Part shown: positions 58,701-62,300 of the stretch, in pieces
How positions within the stretch are numbered: the first letter of the stretch is position 1
Layout of the letters: every line of letters begins with the position of its first letter
DNA from: Symsagittifera roscoffensis
Taxonomy: Eukaryota; Xenacoelomorpha; Acoela; Convolutidae
Reading direction: 5' to 3'
Length of the DNA stretch: 64,000 nt
Assembly: GCF_963678635.1 (NCBI RefSeq)
Contig: NC_087070.1
Coordinates: 52,552,750-52,616,749 of the forward strand
Program-made: the position numbers and the translations under genes
The notes under the pieces: model-generated
The model's database searches: none
The model's input: the letters and a program-made list of their open reading frames with translations, nothing else
Told to the model about the DNA's origin: nothing

Positions 58701-61188
58701 CCCCCCCCCCCCCCCCCCCCGGGACGGGGGCTAATAATAATAATATGGTGAACTGTTAAGTTCTAAGTCTTGCTGAATTTTTTTCGGCATGAAGGGTTTC
58801 TGATAAGTATTTTCGGCTTTGTTACCACTTGGGATTTTTTTCGAAGCTATTTCACATTCTATTGTCTTGGCTTGTTTTTGTTTCAAAGCTAGCCTGATTC
58901 ATTTTGATAGATCTGATTTTTTGATATTTTGGATTTTTTTCTCGATTTTTTCCGACTTAGCGGCTTTCTGGTTTTATATCGCAAGTGGTGCGAAGCGCAC
59001 CTACACCTCTGTGTACAAAATTTATTTTCTAGGTCCAACCGGTGACTGATTGTAACACAACAGACATGGATTTGACAGCTACAATTGCAAACTACACCGG
59101 AGAGCCAATCACCATCTCGGCCTGCACAGGTAAGACAGAAACCCACACTTATAATTTAGAGAATAACGAGTGTTCTGAAGATAGGGCAGAGCCAACATAG
59201 GAAATGAGAATTATCAAAAAGTCGTCGATAGATACAGAAAACATCCTAAAAATAAGCGAAAGTCGCCGCAAAATAGCTTGAATGACCAGCTTCAAACTTG
59301 AATGATGGAACTGAAGCTAATGGCGTTCTAAATGCACTGCGTCATTTGATTTTCCAGGTTAAAAAAGTGCAGAACTGCGAGAGAACTTGCCGTGAAAAAA
59401 GTTTTGCTCATTATTTGAAACCGAAGTTAATTGGTCTTTTACTGCAGTTTCGGATGTTAGTAAGATATAAATTATAAAAGTCCAAAAAGCATAATTTTAA
59501 ATACATTTTATCGTTACTGGATCAACCCTAAAAAAAGAGTGGTTGTAAAATAGCCTGGAACTGCCTCCACTGGTGTTATGATCACTAAATTTTTCAGAAC
59601 CGGAGGCGCCTGGCATAATTGTGAACCACGGACCCCTTGGGGAGATGTACATTGAGTTCAACTCAACAGACACCGACTTCACATACCATTTATGGAGATC
59701 CACCAACAACGTCTCCAACCCAGAGTACAAACTGGACGTTTCAGGTATAAGTGAATAGAATCTATTTTTTCTCCAAATAATCAGTTTACTACATATAATC
59801 AGTTTACTCAATTTTCTATACAAAATCAATGAAAATCGTTTATATCCTGCAAAAGTGTTTACTTTGCTATTAGAAATTTAAGCAAAAGCCGAAAAATTGC
59901 GTTAGTTTTGGAAAAGTTGTATCTAAATTTTTGAAATCTGGACACTTTTCCATCACACCACTGGAAAATTATTATCCAAAATTAGCACTATAAAGAGATG
60001 AAAAATTGATAACTATGTTTTATAATTAGTTTACTTGATAATTTTGAAAATGAGTTGAAAATACTTGATTATAATTGGTCAAACATGGATTTCCTTGCTT
60101 CGAAAAATCGTAAAATAATTATATATTTTAAATCAAATATAATGGATTTTTTTTCCAAATATAACAGAGTTATACTATAAAAATCCAATATAAAATAGAT
60201 TAATATCCATGGAATTCCAATACGGGTTGTAATTACTCAAACGAGCTTGAGAGTATTATGTCATAATACGAGTCCAATTTTTCCCATATGACTCGCAATT
60301 AAAATTGCTAATTTTGGTGGTTATAGGCTGCATAGTATTGGCAGTTTAATAGCGTGTATTCTCCGTTTTATGACTGGCTAGTGTATCGGCTCTGTAAACT
60401 TCAGTGGAACAGTTCCACAGGACAGGAAGCTTAATGGCTCTAGTGAGGCCTTTGATTCAATTCCCGTCCAGGGCTATTCGTTTCAAAAGTCATCAATCCT
60501 TGTATTTTCTTGCCCTCGTTCCCTGTTTCATCTTCTAAAAGAAATTTCTTGTCGTTTGTGTTGGCGAAGTGCATATTCTGTGCAAAGGCCTTAATACTAT
60601 GGTGGTATAGTCTACAGGTACCAAGCTTGGCCGAGAAGCGTCAGGACTCGACGCGTAACTGTTGAAAACAATTATTGTCTACGAAATAACACTAAGTTTT
60701 AAATGACCGAAGATATTCAAGTCCAAAAACAGCAGTGTTACAGCACTGAATTAGTTCTGTTACAGTACTGCGAAATTTATCTCCGGTTTCATCTCTGATC
60801 TGAGTTAAAAGACACAGTAAAGGGTCTGATACATTACGATACTTTTCTCCGAAATGTTATTGAAGCAGTACTGAGTTGGACTGCGAGACCATTTCGGGCT
60901 TCCATGAATGATCATTGCAGCGAATTATTTGCGAGCTTATGTTATTGAAGAGAACGTTCAAGTTTTCACAAGTAGTTTCCCTTTTTCGTGTTGCTTGTTA
61001 CGCAATTTGTCGGTATAAGAAATATGACCAAATAAATGCGCGCTTGCAGTCGTACAATTGCTGATTGCTGTGTTTTAGGGGTGGACAACGGAGTCTTCAT
61101 CGATACCGACCAAATTGTGGGGGGATACGCTTACTGCTACAGAGGTGCTGTCGAAAAACTGGGAGAGATATCAGCCGTTTCTGACATT
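15217..61188 (+). CDS. Multi-exon fibronectin type III repeat protein (13 exons seen; both ends outside the window)
   Basis: Thirteen exons with canonical AG/GT borders join without any phase conflict and give about 620 residues. FN3 hallmarks recur: the strand-B Trp (LSWNAP, IEWEPN, CSWASP, AYWTVS) and the strand-F pattern L.P...Y (GLTPATTY, NLSPATMY, DLEPGKRY, GLIPSNCY, LIPGTKY). Most domains end in a Cys followed by a Pro-rich linker (for example LCTNPAVP, LECTKPAQP), and N-glycosylation sequons are frequent, so an extracellular or membrane-anchored receptor or adhesion protein is likely. Most domain boundaries coincide with phase-1 introns, the usual FN3 arrangement, and most domains are split by a phase-0 or phase-2 intron. 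No catalytic domain, signal peptide or transmembrane segment lies in this window, so orthology cannot be assigned. Copy B of the retroelement sits in the intron between exons 2 and 3. Confidence 0.85.
15319..15997 (+). other. Intron 1 with a short minisatellite
   Basis: About five diverged copies of a roughly 16-bp unit (CGACCCCTTGCAAAAA) at 15366-15450. No gene seen; a short open frame at 15584-15835 has no coding signs. Confidence 0.6.
15998..16178 (+). CDS. FN3 gene exon 2
   Basis: Acceptor CTTGCAG, donor CCAG|GTGAAA. Enters in phase 1, leaves in phase 2. Encodes the N-terminal half of an FN3 domain with the strand-B Trp (VELSWNAPNQG) and several Asn-X-Thr sequons. It joins exon 3 as TFIFS-S-GLTPATTY. 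Confidence 0.88.
17004..20104. mobile_element. 3.1-kb foldback element with arms of about 525-535 bp
   Basis: The arms 17004-17527 and 19571-20104 are inverted copies. Both outer ends carry TGTTCCGA, with the sequence TGCTCGGGGTGGGTTTTTTC further in; both inner ends read CAGGGCTTCGCCCTG...GCAGTCTTGTT. Each arm also has GTCGGAACA about 490 bp from its outer end, so each arm may itself be a short terminal-inverted-repeat element. The roughly 2-kb interior is noncoding and rich in ATTATAATCGATTATAAT-like repeats. A third copy of the arm sequence lies at 57488-57845 and a short relative at about 46970-47015. Confidence 0.75.
18160..19035. repeat. Cluster of degenerate palindromic ATTATAATCGATTATAAT motifs
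   Basis: More than ten variants of TTATAATCGATTATAA, TATAATTGATTATAA and similar occur irregularly on both sides of a 400-bp gap (18420-18800). They fill the interior of the foldback element. Confidence 0.65.
20105..20759 (+). other. Intron 2 sequence left of copy B
   Basis: No gene seen. The end carries a branch-point-like CTTTAAC (20742-20748) that, without the insertion, would lie about 30 nt before the exon-3 acceptor. Confidence 0.55.
20760..20763. repeat. Target site duplication of copy B, left
   Basis: CTTG immediately outside the LTR; the matching CTTG is at 36549-36552. Confidence 0.8.
20764..21173 (-). repeat. 3' LTR of copy B (410 bp)
   Basis: Plus-strand ends TGAGTTATG...AGGTTCCA. 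No difference was found by eye from the LTR at 36139-36548. It contains AATAAA on the element strand (20964-20969). Confidence 0.95.
21174..21187 (-). other. Candidate polypurine tract, copy B
   Basis: Reads CCCGGATGGG on the element strand directly before the LTR, as in copy A. Confidence 0.45.
21188..22649 (-). other. 3' noncoding region of the element, copy B
   Basis: No convincing coding frame. It carries four exact TTTACTGC motifs (plus-strand 22455, 22477, 22530, 22563) with AT-rich spacers, matched by diverged copies in copy A. Confidence 0.6.
22650..24587 (-). pseudogene. ORF-Y, accessory ORF downstream of env, spliced, copy B (small indels)
   Basis: Starts MSRQLGSLHRSNSHP, overlapping the env stop as ATGA. 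Open for 396 codons to 23397, where a 2-nt deletion relative to copy A shifts the frame; the homologous frame resumes to 22784, and a 1-nt loss near 22797 creates an early stop just before the donor. The Pro/Ser-rich N-terminus, the downstream mixed domain, the donor at 22780 (CAG|GTAAGT), the acceptor at 22694 and a short conserved last exon with stop at 22650-22652 all match copy A. Function unknown; the conserved last exon argues for a real spliced product in active family members. The indels could be biological or assembly errors. Confidence 0.68.
22694..22780 (-). other. Predicted 87-nt intron in ORF-Y, copy B
   Basis: GTAAGTATGA donor and TTTTTAG acceptor on the minus strand. Position and phase match the 86-nt intron of copy A. 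Confidence 0.65.
24584..27202 (-). CDS. env: env-like membrane glycoprotein, 872 aa, copy B (intact)
   Basis: Begins with a signal peptide (residues 1-18, Leu/Ile/Phe-rich). The ectodomain of nearly 700 residues has many Cys and several Asn-X-Ser/Thr sites, a hydrophobic stretch near 468-485 (SLALAVLKIPYAGYLL), and a Cys-rich segment after it (WFYTCTKK, then EDKRCYKRIPIFYKNK). A transmembrane helix lies at about 707-726, a second hydrophobic patch at about 744-757, and a hydrophilic tail follows. This is the layout of a viral fusion glycoprotein acquired by an LTR element. The Cys/aromatic pattern upstream of the membrane span reminds me of the class III-like glycoproteins of chuviruses (Jingchuvirales), which other LTR elements have captured; this is a weak impression needing a profile search. 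Its ATG lies inside the last codons of ORF-X. Confidence 0.8.
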   Translation of the reverse strand: MYILKLLIFLQLLFLVISNQNINPSPRTGPQDLLVTHYDCEENEQKTLHKYAINQVSQCETEPQAIETTNVIATLYSKARATTVTGYKFTATFSEKKVHCSQVSNGNKNRLDHESFYQSNIERLLHLNPDDCKNELLRLNITQNKNSEKKLVNFQVFSDSVHQPQLERHQGHIKLDEKYPYNGAHGRLTYDLHDKHWIPHIGINNPSNCKADTKNKGYQEIMFFDWKIQLEKIQLTRDLSDNTMIYQGIRLPCKNDQGYCDPTTRTQATIVWFPEDTCTTFQVARIHARMIKFHEKYFIQSVPYEQVHPSRKQSTNFRNIHNIENKLTRFQIYQETELACKYRNPLHKTQYSEILVEYEKGFDMTTGKIKIDPCATGHPPNEGTSYIPVNFEKSNGQPGGHLKPHDTRSTRLQELSLMNTTYFGNIHYDIHLDMKLDYTISRIFQEMSLSELETLHQLCELERTQILQSLALAVLKIPYAGYLLSGNRSNFLDYEGNILWFYTCTKKVSPLYVFEDKRCYKRIPIFYKNKVHFVDTLSRRTYFWDTAVPCGSENSHNVVQLNPDENKYYLLTPYPTLMQSLKKFSPESIRAIARNPNIDLQSIGIYSKSDIQHHIRTQQFQELLTQMDTIQRQSIDQNLRKLAETAGFADIYTQDYSGYFKDIKDYIYLNGEKYRPQDISPINIFSFVTLKNEILDFLGWPYYILEKLTILYAMFNFIGFLFSLLKGIYNTCAIHTQVNRQASVARILFAGFFGIFSTSINKILLDAQIKEYNTKIATRQNKYDEEHNNVDITPTAPQLPPLPNNHPLSLVPRNFRNLAITHNPNFRLTTSQSPIQHIMTHQSQDDNTYEQIIEQPHTTAFQSQNNHFFSSR
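27190..28323 (-). CDS. ORF-X, long open frame without any ATG, copy B
   Basis: 377 codons are open after TAA at 28324-28326, with no in-frame ATG, ending TGT ATA TTC TAA across the env start. Checked line by line against copy A, no indel or stop disturbs the frame, and most differences are at third positions or conservative. The composition is Pro/Ser/Gln-rich, with a more ordered C-terminal third. The region just inside the frame (AGTCAGTCTTCACC in both copies) offers AG acceptors, so a spliced message joining an upstream ATG exon is the simplest expression model. It could also be a non-AUG-initiated protein. Product unknown; its position before env suggests a structural or entry-related role, which is inference. 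Confidence 0.72.
   Translation of the reverse strand, partial: FKTLSKIATQQSQSQSSPTSSQDNPTPPSITQNSQTSTRISFQDNPYTFEERHARLSEPLEPVQRQAPLSEPTYNLYPTLPQELSRIRNPSQNQNTVEINRQIIHPRRNRNFQTPRVHFDIPQSPSQNTPENPIGKLPETPTLLSQRSTSSLPSDYLGSTPTSEQIRENPFNPPNQASRLPYWTTHSFTQGELNLVNDPIDISTDTTTSSSLPETLSLPSTPSISQISPPPFNLNFPNNLDARYREQSSINIPLRLDWNTFTAPPPLFGQHQESNRLHNWALNRLQYRQDIHNDIRDHNIQILQQNSLQLKFEITVKLNNITQHPYPLNPPNITAQSLPPPFITTEVIYKYDRYTKNTIGYITFYNPYSGLSYTCIF
28332..28520 (-). CDS. H2, 62-aa two-span hydrophobic protein, copy B
   Basis: Nearly identical to 7183-7371 in copy A: two hydrophobic segments around a CKCIKK loop and a charged tail. Its ATG overlaps the H1 stop as ATGA, suggesting coupled translation from one message. 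Confidence 0.68.
   Translation of the reverse strand: MIRTIFSRTDIFLLFVIFIAFLSSLILTICKCIKKAIFTFALATILLILFLEEYYNKHKFSH
28517..28747 (-). CDS. H1, 76-aa hydrophobic protein, copy B
   Basis: Starts MLFSQSVTQ and is dominated by Leu, Ile and Phe from about residue 10 to 60, then ends with a polar tail (DYIHRYDLYNLSK). Likely one or two membrane helices. Copy A has a truncated version (6953-7096). Ends in an ATGA overlap with H2. No family recognised; a spurious AT-rich frame remains possible. Confidence 0.5.
   Translation of the reverse strand: MLFSQSVTQILINLKHFFTILETFIIFLFDILESFLIILIIFCNIFLIFYTILELFLQLSKTLDYIHRYDLYNLSK
28748..29345 (-). other. Noncoding spacer between pol and H1, copy B
   Basis: No coding frame. 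It carries the same TTAGCCTAAAGTA-type direct repeat as copy A (plus-strand about 28944 and 28977). Confidence 0.5.
29346..33612 (-). CDS. pol: pol: RT, RNase H, integrase, copy B (intact; gag-protease end missing)
   Basis: The frame is open for about 1,420 codons but its 5' start has been lost with the deletion; no upstream Gag or protease is attached. RT shows TADMNSAYNQM and the catalytic YLDD (32349-32360). RNase H has DASNFGIGAALL and the TDHKP Asp that copy A lacks. Integrase has the CNDCIVC zinc ligands, the acidic triad FDTKGP (near 30598-30612), TDNGTE (near 30414-30434) and GLVE (near 30325), with D-x35-E spacing, and a GPY/F-type C-terminus (RKGPYQII near 29785). All these residues are what an active Ty3/gypsy polymerase and integrase need. 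The C-terminus is Lys-rich. How the protein would be translated in copy B is unclear: ORF2 ends just upstream in a different frame. Confidence 0.92.
33590..33640 (-). other. Deletion junction replacing gag and protease in copy B
   Basis: On the element strand GTAATACCATGTTAAATAAT is followed at once by a near-copy beginning GTAATACCATACTAAATAGT, after which homology with copy A resumes (copy A about 2142). The short imperfect duplication at the breakpoint looks like a template-switch scar. Confidence 0.6.
33616..34443 (-). CDS. ORF2, 275-aa protein upstream of the gag-pol region, copy B
   Basis: Starts MSSTHTPGDETPDDDEIFPF, overlapping ORF1 by 26 nt, and ends at the deletion junction, so its natural C-terminus may have been longer. 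The N-terminus is acidic; the rest is a mixed, probably helical sequence (for example EVFAIIYSYISILENEIP) without a signal peptide, zinc motif or obvious membrane span. It could be the N-terminal (matrix-like) part of Gag cut off by the deletion, or a separate accessory protein. The matching part of copy A lies outside the window, so this cannot be settled here. Confidence 0.6.
   Translation of the reverse strand: MSSTHTPGDETPDDDEIFPFIVDATTDRGQHIFCKNLLLNLFEPGISPCKTEFPDVKIKRQIIDHYLKDICNITQQYGIYSIEFTSPNHNHRKYTIQTDDLDLEFSKVFSEYIKSIQYHNSQRANSIFTNEVFAIIYSYISILENEIPITNVSPTETSKHLRARHEITLLSSYLNIIKENFTKDDVSQHTKHDLQKILAWFIIDYFTHNIDLIAQARKNFRPQNSNDDTAITEQSDYVWDPEWSHPAFISFPQSISSQAISTISYIRDYVRVIPC
34418..34885 (-). 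CDS. ORF1, 155-aa very basic protein, copy B
   Basis: First substantial ORF after the leader. It has two Arg/Lys-rich clusters (RTKRQTLKRKIITKQRQITR, about residues 38-57, and KRGKRRIKKQYKHK, about 110-124) separated by a Ser/Glu-rich acidic stretch. The clusters would suit nuclear localisation and RNA binding. No family recognised. It overlaps ORF2 by 26 nt in another frame. A gene ahead of gag is unusual for a gypsy-type element. Function is not inferred beyond nucleic-acid binding. Confidence 0.58.
   Translation of the reverse strand: MSFKNLGNKQTIVLHNCEIDNKKYDLVITPHTQTVGYIRTKRQTLKRKIITKQRQITRKRFSKNRNAFSESETNSLDELYKLKESIDKNCPLHDQLYFSDSETTSNSSKRGKRRIKKQYKHKPVHLYNWNQPIRHINNYILTVIERKNELNAHPR
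34886..36118 (-). other. 5' leader of copy B with repeated stem-loops
   Basis: About 1.2 kb. Two exact copies of a 25-bp unit at 35403-35427 and 35463-35487 each fold as ATCAAGG-CTTAT-CCTTGGAT on the element strand. A second motif, GGGTTGGAGA...AGTAAATCGATCC, recurs in variants near 34991, 35105 and 35327. Such repeated structure just upstream of the coding region could be packaging or translation-control RNA. Confidence 0.55.
35818..36051 (-). CDS. Small ORF in the leader, 77 aa, copy B
   Basis: Starts MLYDNNLIEMSLRLN 88 nt inside the 5' LTR and is Arg-rich (GIGRRPRTRDDIRQSR). It may be a short upstream ORF, the ATG exon for a spliced message such as ORF-X, or chance. The copy A counterpart is outside the window. 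Confidence 0.35.
   Translation of the reverse strand: MLYDNNLIEMSLRLNRSEPIFRTITELPGIGRRPRTRDDIRQSRNLPYSYMIVRQKPEQTFIFRILLAMNLDFHLQT
36119..36136 (-). other. Primer binding site, copy B
   Basis: On the element strand TGGTGCGACCATAAGTCT starts two bases after the LTR. Further on it reads TCTCGAAC, which resembles the complement of a tRNA T-loop, so the match to the 3' end of a tRNA may extend beyond 18 nt with one base missing. The tRNA species is not identified. Confidence 0.6.
36139..36548 (-). repeat. 5' LTR of copy B (410 bp)
   Basis: Appears identical to 20764-21173 on comparison by eye. AATAAA on the element strand at 36339-36344. Its outer end now lies 17 bp from FN3 exon 3. Confidence 0.95.
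36549..36552. repeat. Target site duplication of copy B, right
   Basis: CTTG, matching 20760-20763. Confidence 0.8.
36566..36702 (+). CDS. FN3 gene exon 3
   Basis: Acceptor TCATTTAG at 36558-36565, donor CAC|GTAAGA. Phase 2 in, phase 1 out. Completes the domain begun in exon 2 (GLTPATTYNG) and adds a Cys-rich segment (CPSTDCGTVTDC). The acceptor lies 12 bp from the copy B target duplication. Confidence 0.87.
36703..37494 (+). other. Intron 3
   Basis: 792 bp, no gene or clear repeat seen; T-rich before the TTCAG acceptor. Confidence 0.6.
37495..37619 (+). CDS. FN3 gene exon 4
   Basis: Acceptor TTCAG, donor AGG|GTAAGA. Phase 1 in, phase 0 out. First half of an FN3 domain (LQIEWEPNTND). Confidence 0.87.
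39455..40195 (+). mobile_element. tRNA-derived SINE-like repeat, copy 1 (diverged)
   Basis: A 5' module (GCGTAGTGTAATAGTATGA then TTTTTTTCCAA) resembles those at 47877, 49079, 60236 and 63160. A tRNA-like part with a B-box-like GTTTAAATCCGA lies at about 40045-40115. Boundaries are approximate. Confidence 0.45.
41241..42106. mobile_element. Terminal-inverted-repeat element, 866 bp (MITE-like)
   Basis: Ends CCCGGGTTGACC and GGTCAACCCGGG are exact inverted repeats. Subterminal regions carry many copies of the inverted pair ATCATACAATTTCC / AATTGTATGATAAGC. No transposase frame. It ends 66 bp before exon 5. Confidence 0.7.
42173..42350 (+). CDS. FN3 gene exon 5
   Basis: Acceptor CAATAG, donor CCT|GTTAGT. 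Phase 0 in, phase 1 out. Second half of the domain started in exon 4 (NLSPATMYYYQV). Confidence 0.87.
42562..43065. repeat. 201-bp tandem repeat, about 2.5 copies
   Basis: Units start with GGTGTCAATTGCATTAA at 42562, 42763 and 42964, are nearly identical, and end in CCAAAAAGCTCAAAAATG. Confidence 0.85.
43675..43732. repeat. (GT)n microsatellite
   Basis: Uninterrupted GT dinucleotides, about 28 units. Confidence 0.95.
43750..44480. repeat. Diverged tandem repeat, unit about 155-175 bp
   Basis: Recurring order: CTCGGAAAAGTCAAATTTACG, TTTTCTCGAAAACCACACTCC, CTGAGATTATAGTTTCAATC, GGACTTGTTGTGGAGAGCTC; about four units. Confidence 0.6.
44775..45010 (+). repeat. Interspersed repeat family R, copy 1
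   Basis: Contains GGTTGATTTTTGATTTCC, AAGGAAGACGCACTCCACTA, GACTTCTAGTTTCGAAAATG and TTTTTCAGATTTCACAG. Same order and strand as the copies at 45850, 49840, 57240 and 62590. Confidence 0.6.
45173..45264 (+). CDS. FN3 gene exon 6
   Basis: Acceptor GTTTCAG, donor CAG|GTACTA. Phase 1 in, phase 0 out. First half of an FN3 domain (HLECSWASPTGNGDQ). Confidence 0.88.
45265..47601 (+). other. Intron 6
   Basis: Holds a family R copy and a short fragment (46970-47015) related to the inner arm ends of the foldback element. No gene seen. Confidence 0.55.
45850..46060 (+). repeat. Interspersed repeat family R, copy 2
   Basis: AAGGAAGGCAAACTCCACGA, GACTTCTAGCTTAGAAAGTG and TTTTCAGATTTCACAGTGG in the family order, followed by CTATTGATCCAG. 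Confidence 0.6.
47602..47747 (+). CDS. FN3 gene exon 7
   Basis: Acceptor AAACTAG, donor AGT|GTTAGT. Phase 0 in, phase 2 out. Second half of the domain from exon 6 (VAGFEVAYNN ... GPNTCYVRTV). Confidence 0.87.
47870..48470 (+). mobile_element. tRNA-derived SINE-like repeat, copy 2
   Basis: Starts with ACACTTGCGAAGCAAAGTGT and AATAGTACGAAC. The tRNA-like part at 48277-48345 has an A-box-like TGACTGAGTGGTTAG and a B-box-like GATTGGAATCC. It ends near GGCAGCTTCGCCTCTTTG. Confidence 0.6.
48795..49075 (+). mobile_element. tRNA-derived SINE-like repeat, copy 3 (diverged)
   Basis: 5' module GAGCGTAGTGCAATACTACGA followed by AACTTTTTTATCAACC. A B-box-like GGTTTGATTCC lies at about 49002-49012. Confidence 0.45.
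49078..49445 (+). mobile_element. tRNA-derived SINE-like repeat, copy 4
   Basis: Best copy: 5' module CTTGCGAGAGTTAGTGTATT; tRNA-like part at 49241-49320 beginning GCATCCGTGGCTGAGTGGTT (Ser/Leu-tRNA-like A box) with B box GGTTTGAATCC; 3' end GCGAAGCACAGCTTCGCCTG. Confidence 0.65.
49840..50110 (+). repeat. Interspersed repeat family R, copy 3
   Basis: TTTTGCGGTTTGACTTCTGG, GGAAGATAAACTTCACTATTG and CTTTTCAGATTTCCCAG in family order; a further partial copy at about 49540-49630. Confidence 0.6.
51781..51890. repeat. 47-bp tandem repeat, about 2.3 copies
   Basis: Unit begins AACTTCAGCCCTATGCCCTC and repeats almost exactly. Confidence 0.8.
52003..52199 (+). CDS. FN3 gene exon 8
   Basis: Acceptor GTTCCAG, donor ATCG|GTAGG. 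Phase 2 in, phase 1 out. Ends one domain (ANCTDEAKTLNSSWAS) and opens the next, where the strand-B Trp position reads IQVRVVPD, an atypical FN3. Confidence 0.86.
52200..53904 (+). other. Intron 8 with a 364-bp tandem duplication
   Basis: See the repeat at 52765-53575. Nothing else recognised. Confidence 0.6.
52765..53575. repeat. 364/365-bp tandem repeat, 2 full copies plus a partial
   Basis: Units begin CTTGTCCAT at 52765, 53130 and 53494; the first two are nearly identical. Each contains TTAGTATAGATTGGCGCC and GGGGGACCCTTTGTGCGGCA, related to the element at 61913-62300. Confidence 0.85.
53905..54123 (+). CDS. FN3 gene exon 9
   Basis: Acceptor TTACAG, donor GAAG|GTCAGT. Phase 1 in and out. 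Ends one FN3 domain (DLEPGKRYTYTAIV ... LECTKP) and starts the next (ITAYWTVSE). Confidence 0.88.
54124..56159 (+). other. Intron 9, mostly a diverged tandem repeat
   Basis: See 54470-55990. No gene seen. Confidence 0.6.
54470..55990. repeat. Diverged tandem repeat, about 8-9 units of about 170 bp
   Basis: The landmark GAGATATGACGTTT and variants recurs near 54597, 54778, 54944, 55110, 55286, 55458, 55620 and 55790 (spacing 162-181). Between landmarks the order is TTTCAGAAAACTCAAA, TTCCCAACGTTGTAGTTG, GTACTCTCAGGGGTTGT, AATATGACTGCTCAAA. Confidence 0.75.
56160..56299 (+). CDS. FN3 gene exon 10
   Basis: Acceptor TTTCAG, donor GAG|GTTTCC (weak). Phase 1 in, phase 0 out. Encodes TFSGLIPSNCYTLE, the strand-F region of the domain begun in exon 9. 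Confidence 0.84.
56621..57154. mobile_element. Foldback MITE, 534 bp, flanked by TTAA
   Basis: Almost the whole length is one imperfect palindrome centred near 56885. Ends TTGGTCTGA and TCAGAACAA are inverted. TTAA lies on both sides (56617-56620 and 57155-57158), the target type of piggyBac-like elements, though the termini are not the usual piggyBac CCC. Confidence 0.75.
57240..57487 (+). repeat. Interspersed repeat family R, copy 4
   Basis: TTTTTTGCGGTTTGACTCTTG, AAGGAAGGCCAACACCACTA, GACTTCTAGTTTCGAATATG, ending TTGATCCAG just before the foldback arm. Confidence 0.6.
57488..57845 (+). mobile_element. Solo arm of the foldback element family
   Basis: TGTTCCGACTTTCGATACG and about 350 further bases match the arms at 17004 and 20104, including TTTGGGACAATTAACG and CGCGCTATTAACGCGTAAG. 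Confidence 0.75.
58031..58098 (+). mobile_element. tRNA-derived SINE-like unit, copy 5 (tRNA-like part)
   Basis: A-box-like TGGTCTGGTGGTAACGA and B box GGTTCGAATCTGA with tRNA-like spacing. Not a functional tRNA: the acceptor ends do not pair convincingly and no mature 3' end is seen. Confidence 0.5.
58701..58720. repeat. Poly-C tract (20 C)
   Basis: Twenty C followed by GGGACGGGGG; prone to assembly error and to quadruplex or i-motif folding. Confidence 0.9.
59033..59129 (+). CDS. FN3 gene exon 11
   Basis: Acceptor TTTTCTAG, donor ACAG|GTAAGA. Phase 0 in, phase 1 out. Ends a domain (TGEPITISACT). The acceptor lies about 20 bp after a SINE-like 3' end (GAAGCGCACCTACACCTCTG). Confidence 0.86.
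59130..59597 (+). other. Intron 11
   Basis: 468 bp; nothing recognised. Confidence 0.6.
59598..59744 (+). CDS. FN3 gene exon 12
   Basis: Acceptor TTTTCAG, donor TCAG|GTATAA. Phase 1 in and out. N-terminal half of a diverged FN3 domain (EPEAPGIIVNHGPLGE, then YHLWRSTNN). Confidence 0.85.
59745..61078 (+). other. Intron 12 with a SINE-like unit
   Basis: See 60236-60600. Nothing else recognised. Confidence 0.6.
60236..60600 (+). mobile_element. tRNA-derived SINE-like repeat, copy 6 (diverged)
   Basis: 5' module ACGAGCTTGAGAGTATTATG; tRNA-like region about 60401-60475 with a B-box-like GATTCAATTCC; 3' end GGCGAAGTGCATATTCTGTG. Confidence 0.5.
61079..61188 (+). CDS. FN3 gene exon 13
   Basis: Acceptor GTTTTAG, donor ATT|GTAAGT. 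Phase 1 in, phase 0 out. Second half of the domain in exon 12 (VGGYAYCYRGAVEKLG). The next exon must start in phase 0 beyond the window. Confidence 0.85.
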
Positions 61189-61912
61189 GTAAGTAATATT
61201 AATAATAATAACAAGGATAACCGGTTACTGTGCAAGGAATCTTAGCAAAAAAGTAGAGCTTAGGCCTTTTCGTCAGTCATGTAAGATATGCAACTTGGAA
61301 AACAATTTTTGAAGACAAATAACAAGAAAAACAAAAAAATTTAAAAAAATTTCCTTGAAGTTTTTGATTTCTAAGATGAAGCCAAAAACTCCAAAAACTA
61401 TCTTCTTCATAAGAGTAAAACTAAATTTTCAAGGCTCAAATTAAGCATAAATAAGCTAATGTAAGCATGCTCACTCGCTCGAAATTAGACGAAAACTTAG
61501 TAAAATTTTTGAATCGTGAATGAAAGGGCTTTAATATGCTATATCACTCAACACTGTCCGATGATTATTTGTGGTAGCTGATTTTGGGTGGAGTACAAAA
61601 AGTAAAAAAAAACTGAAACACACCCGAATACAAAGTTCCTCCCATATCCAATGGTCGGAACAATAATCTGGTTTCAAGCAACTCTATTTTTTTCGGTTTG
61701 TGATCTGATAGAAACTTTGGCTCGATGAGAATGGTTGTCAAATTTTTTTTATAGTTTAGCGATTTTCTAATGTTTATATTAATAAACGATCAGCGATAAC
61801 TTCGTAAGTTCAAATTAAACTAAAAACTTGTACGGTTTGGTTTCCTTGATGAGAGCTAAATATATAGGACGAACCGTAGATGTTTTTCAAGGCGTCATAG
61901 ATTTAAACATGG

Positions 61913-62300
61913 GCGGATCTAGCATTTTTTTTAAGTGGGAAGGAGTTTCAAAAAAATTCAACAATTTTGTCGATTTTTTTAGGTTGACCAATACGATTTT
62001 TTGAGCTATCCCAGTTCACTAAAAAGAACGTATTTTGACGACATTTTCAGAGCCGCAGGCAAATATTTAAAGAACAGGTCAAAAAAGGTACTTTTTAGTA
62101 ATATTTGACAAAAAAATTGTGTTTTTTTTGCCGCGCGCTGCCCCTTAAAAATTAGTATGTTTTGGCGCGAAAGTCAGTCGCAATCATTCATACAAAGATT
62201 TCGTATAATAACACTAAATGGGGGACCGGATCCTTTGGTTCGACAGGGAGTCTAATCCCTGAGAGAAAAGCCCCCCCCCCCTGAATCTGTCCCCGAACTT
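61913..62300. mobile_element. MITE-like repeat, related to the 364-bp tandem units
   Basis: Starts GGGCGGATCTAGC and ends near CTGAATCTGTCCCC (imperfect inverted ends). Shared internal blocks with 52860-53080: TTAGTATGTTTTGGCGC, GGGGGACC...CCTTTG, GACAGGGAGTCTAATCCCT. Confidence 0.55.

Larger units (their letters stand above)
56300..59032 (+). other. Intron 10, element-rich
   Basis: Holds a TTAA-flanked MITE (56621-57154), a family R copy abutting a foldback arm (57240-57845), a tRNA-like unit, a C20 tract and a SINE tail just before exon 11. Confidence 0.6.
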
